Made by a program: the position numbers and the translations under genes
NCBI GenBank assembly: GCA_019843655.1
Contig: JACDQD010000004.1
Location: forward strand, 1,860,001-1,924,000
Source of the DNA: Lethocerus indicus
Taxonomy: Eukaryota > Arthropoda > Insecta > Hemiptera > Belostomatidae
Length of the DNA stretch: 64,000 bases
Direction: 5' to 3'
Shown here: positions 10,201-22,400 of the stretch, in pieces
Layout: each line of letters opens with the position of its first letter
How positions within the stretch are numbered: the first letter of the stretch is position 1
The notes under the pieces: model-generated
Seen by the model: only the letters and a program-made list of their open reading frames with translations
The model's database searches: none
What the model was told of the DNA's origin: nothing

Positions 10201-13200
10201 TCTGACTGTACTACAGTGTAGTATAATACTTGTTATTTACGCCACGTTATGTTCATATACCGATTTCGACAGTAGGCTCAATTCGGCGCACTTTTATTAC
10301 CACTTGTGAACCTTTATTTCTCGCCGATGGTTTAAATTCGGTTGTACACCGAAGGGCGGTATGCGATTGTGTGCGTGCCAAAAGTGTCCGCTTTATTGGG
10401 CCCCCTTTTTACGATTGCCGGGACGTTTAATTTTTACGAGCGCCCCCCCCCCCGGCCACTCGATTTTATCATTCACCGAAAGCTCGTATCGCACGTAACA
10501 CAGCGGAAACGTTATTTAATCGACGTGCCTAAAGGTGATTTGCGATCTGCGATGAAATACAAGTATTATAAGTATCGATTTCGCGCGATTCTATAAATCC
10601 ATAAATGGTTATAATACTGTTGGGTGAAGTTGAATTCTTGGCTGTATTTTACGTTATTATTTTCGATCACTATACAGTGAAATTCAGCTTCGCTTGAGCT
10701 CAGAAACCCCGTTACCCAGTCCGTTACTTTCATCCCTCACGTTTCACCCCCACCCCCACCCTTATTACTGATAGAATATTGTGGGCCGAAACCGAAAGTC
10801 GGGAAGACACTCGATAAACGTGTTAAGCCGTAACTCGTCGAGATTGTTGATCTGAAGTTGGGAATTTTTTCGATAACGATTAGAACATTTGCTTATAATA
10901 TTATTGGTTTAAATACGGGCTACGTTTCGGAAGTAAATATTGATCCGGCGCCACCCCACGATGGCAGAGAGAGATTTATACTTGCACAATACGGTATTAA
11001 TATTATAAATTTCCTATTCTATAATTTCTAATCTATTCTTTCAGAATTGTCTTCTAAACTGAGAGCGACTGTTATGACAGTTTTGTAGTACTGTAGACTT
11101 TATCGGCTATCCCTTCGCCCGTTATTCCGCGAAAGGTCTTTAGGGGCAATTTTATATCATTATCTCGATTGGCCGTCGCGTAATTTCGCCGCTTCGTCAA
11201 TTGTTTCGTCTGTCTACGCGAGCGTAGACCTCGGTGTTTGGACAGGCGGACATTTTTTATCATTAGATTTCATCATCTACCGCTTTTCGACTATCGATGC
11301 AGCTGCGGTCGAATTCCCGCGGTGTCTATTCTGAGATTCAAGACCTAGATATCGTATGGGGCCGAATTAAATTGAAATTCCCCCGCTAATTTTTTCACCC
11401 CGTTTTTCTCGTATCTCCCTCCTACGCGGGGTCGTTGTTAAACCGTCGGGCCGGCCGGATAACCGGCGGTTTATGAAGCGTTGGATTTTAATTCGTCGAA
11501 ACTTTTTGTCCAAATAGTATATCTGAATTTCGGTATAATTTTAATCACTTGATTTTTCTGTGGACAGAAACTTAGTTGGCGAAAATGCTTTCTCCCTACT
11601 TCTCGGTAACTGGAATACTGGCCCTGTTGCTACCGATCGTCCTTCGAGCGGTACTGGGCGCTATGAAGGTCCTTTGGCCGCTTGACTCGTTGCTTGTTAT
11701 TGCGATTTGGTCGAGCAGAAAGTAGAGGAGAGCGATGCAGATTGGCCCCGTCCGTCCCCTGGGGCGTAAGGCGGCGCCGCGTTGGCCCCTCTCATGCTGC
11801 GACCCAATTAAGATTTGCACACACAATCACATTCGACATATCGTTTATCGACTATTTGTAGTAATTAAACGATATCAATCAGTCATCATAATTTCATCTA
11901 TATCCATTTACCAAAAAAAAAAATTGCGTGATTCTCAATTGATAATTTAAAAATACCAAGGCACAAATGGTTTCCCACTATTTTCTGTGACAAGTATTGG
12001 GGTTAGATCTGAATTGATTGACCAATGAGTTACTAATTCATTTTTTTTATGCTGCGTCCAAATGTTAACAATGTATGTGTTCAATTTGTCGGGATTGATG
12101 AGATATTCGTAGTTATAAATTTGGACGCCAAAGTCCGGGTCAAAAGTGGCGATGACATCAGTGACTACGACGCTTGTACGTCAGCGATATCGGTTCGTAC
12201 GTTTTACCATTTGAGAGTACTGTATCTAAATTTAATTGCTCATTTTTTTGTATTTAAATATCGATATTTCTGTTATCGGGCACAATGAATCGGTTGTAGT
12301 TTTCTTTTAGGGCTCACCTCTTCTTATGAAAGGTGAGCTAAAAACCCGGTTGCAGAACGCCGCCAAAGGAGGCAGTAAAGGCTACCGATTGTTAAATTGG
12401 GCAGTTTCCTTATCCGTATATTAAATTCCAGTTTTCTGCGGGATTGAGCCCGATATAGCCTGGAAGCGATCCAACTAATTTGCACTGTAATAACGTTTGG
12501 TCGAATGGACCGATATCTCTATAGCAATATGTTCATCTGCGAAGATATATTATGATTCCCACTTGATTTGTTTCCAGTGAAAGTGAACGCCGTTTAACTA
12601 GAGTCCGCTAAGTTTTCGGGCTAGCCGAAAACTCCTATTCCTCGAGGAGTTCTCGAACCTTTAGGACCTGTTTATTTATTCATGAAAGAAGTTCAATATA
12701 ACTAGGGGAAGATATAATTCTGTCCGGTTCAAGTAATTGACTAGACATTTCGAGAGAGAGAGAGAATCCCTCCAGTCAGAAGAGATTTTTCTCCCGCCGA
12801 CATATAATGGCCGAGTTACGACTGGGCAAAACTTGTAAAATTGGTTTTCGGCCGGGCCGCTTCCAATCTCGAGTCGGCTAATAAAAAGTTAAATGGAATA
12901 TTATTAGCGCTTTGCCGCGGAATAAATCGCATCCGCCAATTTGACTGACTGGACCAGTAACTGGGAACATTTCCTTCTGCCTGTTTCTACACTTATTTGA
13001 AAAAGCAGCTATCTACCATACCTTAAGCGGGAATGTTAAGCCCCTGAATGTTAATCGAATTCTTCAATGGAACCGAGCCTTTTTCTTTTCTGAACTACGA
13101 TTTAATTACCTTTATGGTGCCATATCTGGAATATTGAAAGCGCCTCCGGGCGTGTTTATTTCCCGTCTCCTGGTTTTACTCAATGCACTCTCTCATTTTA

Positions 13201-13208
13201 ATTCAGAG
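7291..13208. other. Non-coding stretch without a supported gene
   Basis: This is CpG-containing sequence with short open frames and no domain I recognise. It contains C runs of 10-11 at 7571 and 10443, a CTC microsatellite at 8667-8688, a C-rich quadruplex-type tract around 10735-10761, and hairpins at 11439-11473, 12305-12343 and 12610-12632. Confidence 0.45.
8667..8688. repeat. CTC trinucleotide microsatellite
   Basis: Seven uninterrupted CCT units. Confidence 0.9.
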
Positions 13209-13236
13209 TATATATATATATATATATATATGTTTG

Positions 13237-13286
<50 letters not shown>
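13209..13286. repeat. Compound TA/TG microsatellite
   Basis: A TA tract (13209-13231) and a short TGTTTGTATATA linker are followed by an uninterrupted TG tract from 13253 to 13286. Confidence 0.97.
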
Positions 13287-13288
<2 letters not shown>

Positions 13289-13409
13289 TGTGGCGCTGTT
13301 ATTTCCGAAATGAATGGAGTTGGAGGGGCGGGCTGTTGCGGTTGATTGAAACTCCCCGGCGTCGAGTGCCCGGAGGTTTCATGATATTTTGTCAAATTAA
13401 CCCTGCCAG

Positions 13410-13442
13410 AGGAGGAGGAGGAGGAGGTGGAGGAGGAGGAGG
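13410..13442. repeat. GGA trinucleotide microsatellite
   Basis: About eleven AGG units with one GGT interruption. It produces open frames rich in Glu, Gly or Arg on the + strand that should not be taken as genes. Confidence 0.92.
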
Positions 13443-16400
13443 AAGGGCCGTTTTTGTCCTCCGATATTGTTTGCTGCGGGTCGGACGAGAACGAGGCCGG
13501 GGGGGGCGGATCGAGTCACTGGTGGAAAGTTAGTGGTCTTGGGGTGGCGGGGACGGAGGAGCACCGTTTCATATATAATAATGAAAAGTCGCCGCACTAT
13601 AAAGTGTATGGTGTTCTCGTCCCGAAATAATAAAGCGTACGCTCTCCTCTGTTCAAGAGAGACCGAGTAGCCTCCCTACCGTCATCCGGTTTAATTAAAA
13701 TTTTAATATTTGTTTATTCGCCTTAAACTGGAGCCCCCGTTATAGCGCTCCCTGAGGGATTTTTACCTCGTTTATTTTGGGTTTTTTTACTCGGCCCGTC
13801 TTAAAAAGAGCGCCGCTATAAATAGTCTGGAGGAAAATTAAGAAGGAAAACTTGTTGATATCGTCGCATTGACATCGTTCTGAAAGAGCGTATTCCAGAG
13901 AGTATATTCATTAAAGTTTACAAAACAAATTGTAAACTTTGTACAAAGAGCCTATAGGATCCATGAAAACTGTGCACATTACAATTCGGAATATTTAATA
14001 ATTTTAACTGAAACATACTGGAAAAAAATGATATACTATTATAACAGGACCCATTTTAAATTGTAAAATGTGCTGTCTAGTTTCCTTCAAGTTTATCCTT
14101 GCGCACGCGGTTTTACAACTGTATGCTTTTAGCCGACATTTGTCAGTCGGACTGTAAAGAAAAAATTATGGTTCCGTCCCTCCGTGGAAGAGCGGAAGTT
14201 GCGTTACGGACGGACCCAAGGCCTCACCCCCACAAGGGCTCTCTTCAATTGAACCCCACGTACAGAACATTACAGACCGATATATATCACTGAACAACGC
14301 CCGGAACGAGTACTGAGGTATTGACGTAGCGTACCTGGGGTCTACTATCCCTGAGATGGGTCTAGCCCACCAAGAATCCCTAGTTGATTAATATTTCCTT
14401 ATTTCGAAACATAAATTTTTCATTGCTGTATTGGGAAAATTCTCTTTTTTTTATTACTAAAATTAAATAGACGTATGCGTCATTTTTTCACCCTTGGCGC
14501 TTTACACAAAGTGTCTAGTGGCACTTCGGAGCCGAGAAATTTCCGCTCCCTATTCTCTGTTTTCTGTCCGACCCCCACCCCGTGCACCTAATTGGGACCG
14601 GCTAGAGGGGTTGTAGATGTATGCATAACTCGGTGGGGGGGTGAGGCTATTCATTAACGTTGTTCTGCCGGCGGCTTGTTTGTGCTCCACACCGCGGACA
14701 TTTCTGTGCCTGCTATCGCGGTCCCTGTTTCGCACCGATAAGATGTCTGGCTGGCGTCGGAAAATGGTGGGTTCTGTTATTTGAAGTGGGGCATCCGAAT
14801 TGGATGAAAATTATTTCGTTTCGCGGCCTTCCTAATTGCCGTAGAAGATTCGTTTCGGGTCCGCCGAATTAAAAACGGTATTAATTTCCACACCCCTCCG
14901 GTAGTCAGTTATTTTCGTAAGACTCCTGAAATATTAAAAGTTGTCCCCCTTATAATAAAGCTTTGTTTCAAGACTGTAGGTGTACTTTTATTTCCCCTCG
15001 CTTTATATTAGGGAGGTCATTAAAATGCGCTTAAATTTATTCAAAGAAAATTCAGAGAAGTTTCAACGCCTTTAAATATACTTTTGACCTAATTTATTCG
15101 ACGGTATTAGTTGTTCTTTATTAAAATAGGATTTTTCCCGAATTTATCTCTACATAGATATTTATTAGAAATTTATATATTATATAATATTTATAAGAAA
15201 ATGATTCGAAATATAGCTCGCAGGTATGTTCGATTTAAAGTTGAAAATATATTATTTCAAAAATGAATTTTTATCCAGATGGGGCCTTTTGATATGACCT
15301 ACTGGGGGGGCTTTTTGACCGGTCGAAATTCAAAATAATCAACTTATATTGCCCCCAGGAACCAGAACCAGTATGTATAAACAAAATTTTGGATTCTCAG
15401 AATATTTTATAAGAGAAAGGTCCTGTTATATAAATAAATGGAATAAGTTGGGGAAGCGTGTAGCAGATGAGGATTCTATAACCATATATTCACTTTAAGT
15501 ACATCTCTCTTTCGTTTCTTAACTCCAGCCAGTATGTAGTTAAACTGAAAATAATACACACGAAACGTTTAAAGGTCACCGCTTCGGTCGATAAGGAACA
15601 GTTTCCCGGCGTTGGAGATCGCATTCACTTTCGGAGAGGAATTCAGCAAATTTCCCGTGCAGTTAACTGGATAATGAATCTATTTAGCCGGCGTGAAAAG
15701 TTTTATCAGCCCCCGGTCGGTATAGAAAAAGCGCGGTGGTGCGAACCCAAGGCTCCCCCCCCCCCCACTGGGGGCTTCGTTGTGTGAGGAAGGGCCATAA
15801 AAGGGGCCTATCTAGGCCCCCTTGGTTAACTGTCCAATTTATGTGCGTTTTCGCGTTGGCCACGGCCGCGAACCTTCGGCCTGCATACGAACTCGTGTCG
15901 TACCCCCGGCCCCCATTATGCCCACTGTTCCACGGGGGTCCATTGTTCGACCAAGATCCTCGCCACTTTTATGACCGACCCGCCAATAAATGTTTTATGT
16001 ATCGGCCGCCCGCCCTCGTGCACGGTTCCCCGGTCAATTATTAGGGGTCAGTGGCGATCATTTAAAATTTTATTCCGGTCATTTTGACGGATTTTACGAT
16101 AGGACTTTTCCGTTTTCGACTGCGGTTCGTTCCTACTGGACCGTGGCGTATATGGACGTTCGAAATATTGTTATTAAATATTGATAATTAATTGCCGCGG
16201 TTCAACTAATTGAGAATGAACAAATTAGATGGGTGAACATCAATGACGACTGGGAGAATACTACGGGAACTTTTTGAAAGTCACATATAGTGCGGATGTG
16301 ACCCACCTTGTAATTTGTAGAGTTTCTTCAGTAGATTAGTGCCCCCCGGCATGTACTAACAGCCTGTATGCAGTGACAATTATGTTTAGCTAATATATAG

Positions 16401-19400
16401 CCGGAAGTGTGGTGAAAAACCGAAGTATGTCTTTTCCATAAAACCGAGAGGTCGCAAGAATGAATGGCCAGTTGTAACCATTGAAATAATCATGTCAGTA
16501 ACTTCAATAGTGGGGGTCGACCGATCGCCCCGTCTACCCCCAATAACGTCTCTGCAGAAAATGAGAGTACAAGGGGGGTATTGTTAAAACCGAACCATCG
16601 GCCATCGGTGGCCAATCGGGGTGCATTAAGGCATTTATAAAGAACACTGGGCCCAGGATGTTGGGGTTCTCTGTTTCGCGTCCGGGTCCCGTCGTAAATT
16701 ATGTTTTTATGGCCCCCGACCCCCTCCGAGTGCCGTTCTCCTTCAAGCGCCCGACAGTAAAGTCCCTCCCCGTTATATATATCTCCTTTCGGGGTAATAA
16801 TCCGAAAATGTCAGTGGCCATATCCACTTTACTTGTCAGGAAAGTAATCTGTTTCTGAGCCGTCAAAACAATATTGGCCCCACCCTCCCGCCCCGGCGGC
16901 CGACCTCGTTTCCTGGGAGATATTTTTTTTCTCCCCAACTAGATTTTCGGTACGGTGCGCGTAACCCGTTCGCGTTATTAGTTTTTCTCGATCTCGGCTC
17001 GGATGTTAGCTGTTACGGTTCAATGATTTTTCTTTTGTTTCCAATTCGATTTATTCTTTTCCATTCCGAGCAATTTTAAATCTCTAAAAAATATTTAATA
17101 TTTGTAATAATTTTATCGCTAATAATATTTATAACAAGTGTACATATTGAGGACGCTTTTCTTATTATTTGCGTTTTAAATAAATTAAAGAGCTATTTGG
17201 ATTTAAATTAGCGAACATTATCTCTAGATTGAGTAGAAATACAGATTCCACAACTACGTTAAAGTTTACCTTTAAACACCTCAAGAAATATAGGCCGAGT
17301 AGAATCCTTCAGTCGTGAATAAAGTATCTACAAAGTGTATTTATGAGAATTGAAACTAGTGTGAGCGGCTTTAATAAATTCCTCCGGATGGGGTCCCGCT
17401 GAATGAGGGGCGGGCCCCATTTTTCTCGGATCCGGGCGTAGCGCGCGGATGTAACTTCTCGAAAGGGGCTTGATAAAAGCCGAGGCTTAATAGAGGTCGA
17501 GCCGGTGAGGGTTAAGAGGGGGGGAGGGGTGAACTCGATGAAGTTATCCTCTCGGTGGACGCGTCCTCAGCCTCATCCCCTCCCTCCTCCTCCTCCTCCG
17601 ACCGCTAATCGAATACAGTTGAAGGTTTTAATGAAGGCGGTTTGAGTGCCGGGGACAAACAGCGCTAATGCTAATGAGCCAGAGATACTAACTCGCCGTG
17701 GGGTGGTGGGGGTGGAGAAGGACTTGTGTTTGAGTAACGCCTCTAATACTGGCTCTAGTTAGCACCGGCGGATAGTTAAGCCGGCCGATGGATTATTACC
17801 GGACTCCGGAGAGGGGGCCATTATGAGCTCGGGCTATAAATTTTAACTGCTCTTTTCTCGAAATCGCCGACTACTACTAATGTGGAATTTTCCTCAGGTA
17901 ATTCCATAATTTCTGCCCGCCGCTGAGGGAATTAAACGACGTTAGGAACTAATAAAACCCACTTTTCTGTCCGTTTATGCGCTTCAACGAGGTCTAATGA
18001 GAGATTTAGTGCTTATTGCGAACTCGGAGTTTCTTACTTCCACAAGTGCTCATTTCGACAATGGGAACTTTAATTTATTGATCAGATATTAACGGGTATA
18101 AAATATTTTCTAAACATCATTATGTGTAATAAGGGGTTCTTCTTGTTTATAGTTTTAGTATAAGAACGGTCATTTTTTTTTTTTTAAATTGGGGTTCATA
18201 AAGAGTTCTCACAACATCTAGAGTAGAATCTAGAGGGGTGTCGGCTCGGAGATATTTTCTTCCTAAGGTTTCGGGGTCGCGTCTCTCTCTCTCTCTGTGT
18301 GGCGGAGCAAGAATACGCCTAACCCATTTCACGGTGGATGTTTTTCGAAGTAACGCTCACGGCAGTGACCTCAGTTGGTGTTGGGGCTTGTGCCGGCGTC
18401 GGCCTCTGAACATTTTCAACGGCCGAGAGACCACCGCACGCCTGTCTCCTCTCGCTCCCTCCCTCCCTCCCTTCCAGTTTTTATCACCCCCCTCCCCGCC
18501 TCTCGCTCCCTCTCTCCCTCTTTCTCATTCCCTCTCGGATCCTTTTTTACGTCCCCGACGACTCTCGCACGTCCGAGATAATGACCCCTAACCGCTCCCG
18601 GTCATACCATTGTTGAAAAAGATATGATCCGGCCTCGGACGGTCATTTCTGTGCGCTATTTTGTTTCTTTTTACGTCGCGACAGCGTGAAGTCTTCTCGG
18701 CGTCGCCGCCCCCTTTGTCCGGCAGTGTGCCCTGTATAAATCGGAGAGTATTAGGAGGCTGAAACCCGCCCTCGACTCGGACTTTATTAGTTCCGTTAGT
18801 CCGCCGAAGGCGGTGGATATATTCGCTTTAATATTAAGGTTTCATTCGTTCCCCTACAGTAATTATTTATTACCTCGTCGCGTGAATATTTTAAGGTCAA
18901 TATTATACTGTCGTCCTTATTTTAGGGAGAAGTTCAACACGAATTTCAACTGTAATTGTGGGACACAGTACATAATCGAGATTCTTATTAATAACCTGTT
19001 TTTTTTTCCTCCTTGTTGGACTCGCAGTAATATACTTTTATTTCCGTTATATTTACTCCCCTTTTATTCGGCTGTATGCTGAACGAGGGACAAAAATTGC
19101 GGGTGCACAGGGCAGATTGTGTTGAAGCGAAGGGCCGGAAAATTGATTTGGGAGATGCCATTATAGAGGGGCCCCGAGGTATTGGGGTCGCTAAGCGACC
19201 GACAATAATCTTCTTGGTTTGGTTGTTAGATTTAACGACTTGGGCCTGTTGCGACAACCGACCCCTCCCCTTCCTCTCCACCCTTCATCCAGGAGTTCAA
19301 ACAAAGCCTATTGTCTTCTAAGGGGGTTAGTGCGAAGTCTGTCCCTCCTGCCCAATGGAACTGTTCGAAATGTAAAGAAATTCTTTCCTATTTTTAACCT

Positions 19401-22400
19401 AGGACGCCCACTTTTATTAGCCTAGTTATTTACGAGTCCTGTATCTGTGTGAAGTTTTCAGTGTGACGTGAAATTACAGTGTACAATTTGTAAAAAAAAA
19501 TAGAGGAAAATATTACAATTTAAAAGGGCCCCAGAATTTTAAAGTAATGTCTGTTACTAGTTATTTTTCTGGTTTTTTTTTGTGCAATATTGGCCCAAGT
19601 TTCTGTCCATCTCGGAGTTGGACATTGCTATATATCGGCCGGTTAGACGTTTTGTAGGTGTCAGCAGGGGCTGAAATTCGGCTGAAAAAAAAAACAGAGC
19701 TTGTCCGACAGCCAGCGTTTGGTTCTCTCGGTAAAAACCCTCTAAAAACTGACAAAACTCCACGGAAATTCCGTTACTATTCCGACCTATCGCTATATGA
19801 GTCCCACACTTTTGTTTTCTGTTAATTATGGAATTATCAGTTTCAGGCGTCATTTTGTCGTATCTGGGTCGTGGCCAAAATTCGTGCTATTCGGTAATAA
19901 AAATTGACCTTCCGTTCGGTATGTTACCAGATTTTACGCCTAATCTCAACGTTATTGCGGTCTCAAAGAGTGAAACCGTTTTTTCTGTTTTACACACAGT
20001 AATTTATGAATAATTATGATAACCTAATGGACAATTGTTTATTGGATTTCGTACTTGTAATAGACCGAAAACTTGGAACGTTTTCCAGGGATGATAGAGG
20101 GCTTTGGCCATCGGTGTCCGTTGGTGTGTACGTTGAATTTACGTTCACCTTATACTGGATGTATAGCCCTTCTGCGGATTCCCTAGACTGTAAATTGTCC
20201 AGGTAACGGGTTCGGTGTCACAATTCGTTGGCCGAATGATTTACCTGTTGTATACAGTCGTAACGTAATTGATTACTTGTGTCATGTTTCGAGTGAAACC
20301 TTTTATAATCGTCCCTTAGTAAAATAACCTCTCTACCCCTTCCTCTTCCCAATTATTTCCCTCGTATTTCATCCTATATATGTTGTAATTTCCCCGTCCT
20401 ATATTCTCGGATTGGCTTTTATCTCTCTCTTTCTCTCGAGTACCGGGCATTTTTCACGGCGGATTATTTTTCAAAACCCGCCCGCCGTTTTAATATTTTA
20501 CATTTCACGCTATATCTTAAAAGCGGGCACCGGGGGTTAAATTGAGGCCAATGCGGTCACGTCATGGCCTCAAACCGGGCGTGTAATTTCGTTGACATAC
20601 GTGCAATGACCGCTAAACGAGACCCAATTTTCTATTTATACGTTTACATACTCGGGTCGATTTTCAAATGCCCGCGCCTGTTGGGTATTTAGGGCGAATT
20701 TCGGAAAATAATATTGCGTTATTCGTACATTTATTGAGCAATAATACCATAGTAGTATTACTCCTGAATTGACTGGTAACGTGTTCTTCATGTTTGTAGT
20801 TTAGAAATTAATTAATTTAGTACCTAAACTTCACAAATAGACATTAAAATTTGCAATGCACACAATTCCTATTTTTAGTAGGACTTTTTTCCTACTTTAT
20901 TTTAAATTTAATTGGGATTCAATTTTTAATGAGACACAAATCAAAATTTCACATTTCAACATTAACCTATAGCGGAAATGTCGTAAAAAATATTATATTA
21001 AAATTACACGAGACTATAGGTAATACGAAAAATGAGGAAATATCTCTGGGAAGATATTCCGCTACTGCAGCTACAACCTTCGACATGTTGACCTCGACGC
21101 GTCATAACTCCTCATGACCTCACGAGCTTTCTCGGTTTGTTATTTTCTCGATGTTTTTCGAGGCTTCTCATCGGTCGTGGTCGACTCCATCATCGCAGTC
21201 CGTGAAGGCCCCATTCTGACGAAATCCGCCGGCACATTAATGTTGTACGAACGAGAGCGGACGGGATACGGTCTGAGTATTTGTAAAGAAAATACAATGT
21301 TGGCCCTCCTCCCCCCCCCCCCCGGGTTTTACACTGAACCAACAACCGAATTGAGCGATGGGCTTTAATAATGTAAGAATGCGATTGTGCAAATATGGAA
21401 GGCCGCCCCCCCACCTCCGGTCCATTGGGCTGCATAAAACAAGTGGGGGGGCCCCTCCTCTCTTGTTTGACGTTAACGAGCCCCTACCTTTTATGGGTGC
21501 CATTTGTTTTATAATTCAACGATTCCGCGCAGGAATTGAAATCCACCTGCCACCTGCTTTTGTGTTGGGGCGATTCTTTAAGCAGTCAAATTTAAGTTAA
21601 TTCCTCCTAATTCAGTAGCGTTCTCCTTCCTTCAAAGATTACTTTCTTGAATAATAGCGTACATCTTTCCAGGTAACTGAAACTAGTTTTCTGTACAAAT
21701 ATGTGAAATGTGTGTATAATTATTATATGTGTGGCATTAATTGAGGTTCATAGTGCACAGGTGCAATAGAGTTATACCTTGTCGCTGGTACAACCGAATA
21801 TTATATACTTATAGGTTATCACATATTTCCTCTAAAATAATAAATTAAATTATTCCTGAATAGCTATAGGCAATAAAAGCGAAAAAATCGGCCTTGCCCC
21901 AACAACGTTTCCGTGTCCAGTCGCAGTACTTTACCAGAGGCCGAAACATGAACCAAGAAAGATTGGCTTTCCTGTTCATGGTAAAAACTTGAAATTGCGG
22001 TAAAAAGTTAGTTCGTGATATGGCGCTAGGAGTTTAACTTTGACCTAACCGGGACCTTGTAGAGGGCAGGGCCCCCTTGTAAAACGGACCCCCCGCCTTG
22101 CGTTAATCCAGAGGTCCGTTTCCAAGACAACGGCCGTGAATGGTTTTCCATCCTGGAATATAAATAGCGCTCCCAGTACTTAGGTCCCTAATTAAAACGG
22201 ATTTACAGATGGGATTATCAGTTCACTTTATTGTACCCCACCCGCCCCCCCTACCATCCCCTACGTCGAGCAGTTAGTTCTCCTTTTGCACAAATGCCGG
22301 GTTTGTTTTTGTGCTTTGTTGTACGGCGAATCTTCGGAACGACTTCGTTGTTGACATTTCTAATACTCCTAACATTTATAGTTTATACTGGCGAGAGGAA

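Noticed and set aside
18440..18590. Pyrimidine-rich tract resembling a long splice acceptor or coding Ser/Pro repeat
   Set aside because: It is simple CT-rich low-complexity sequence and no exon follows in a usable frame.
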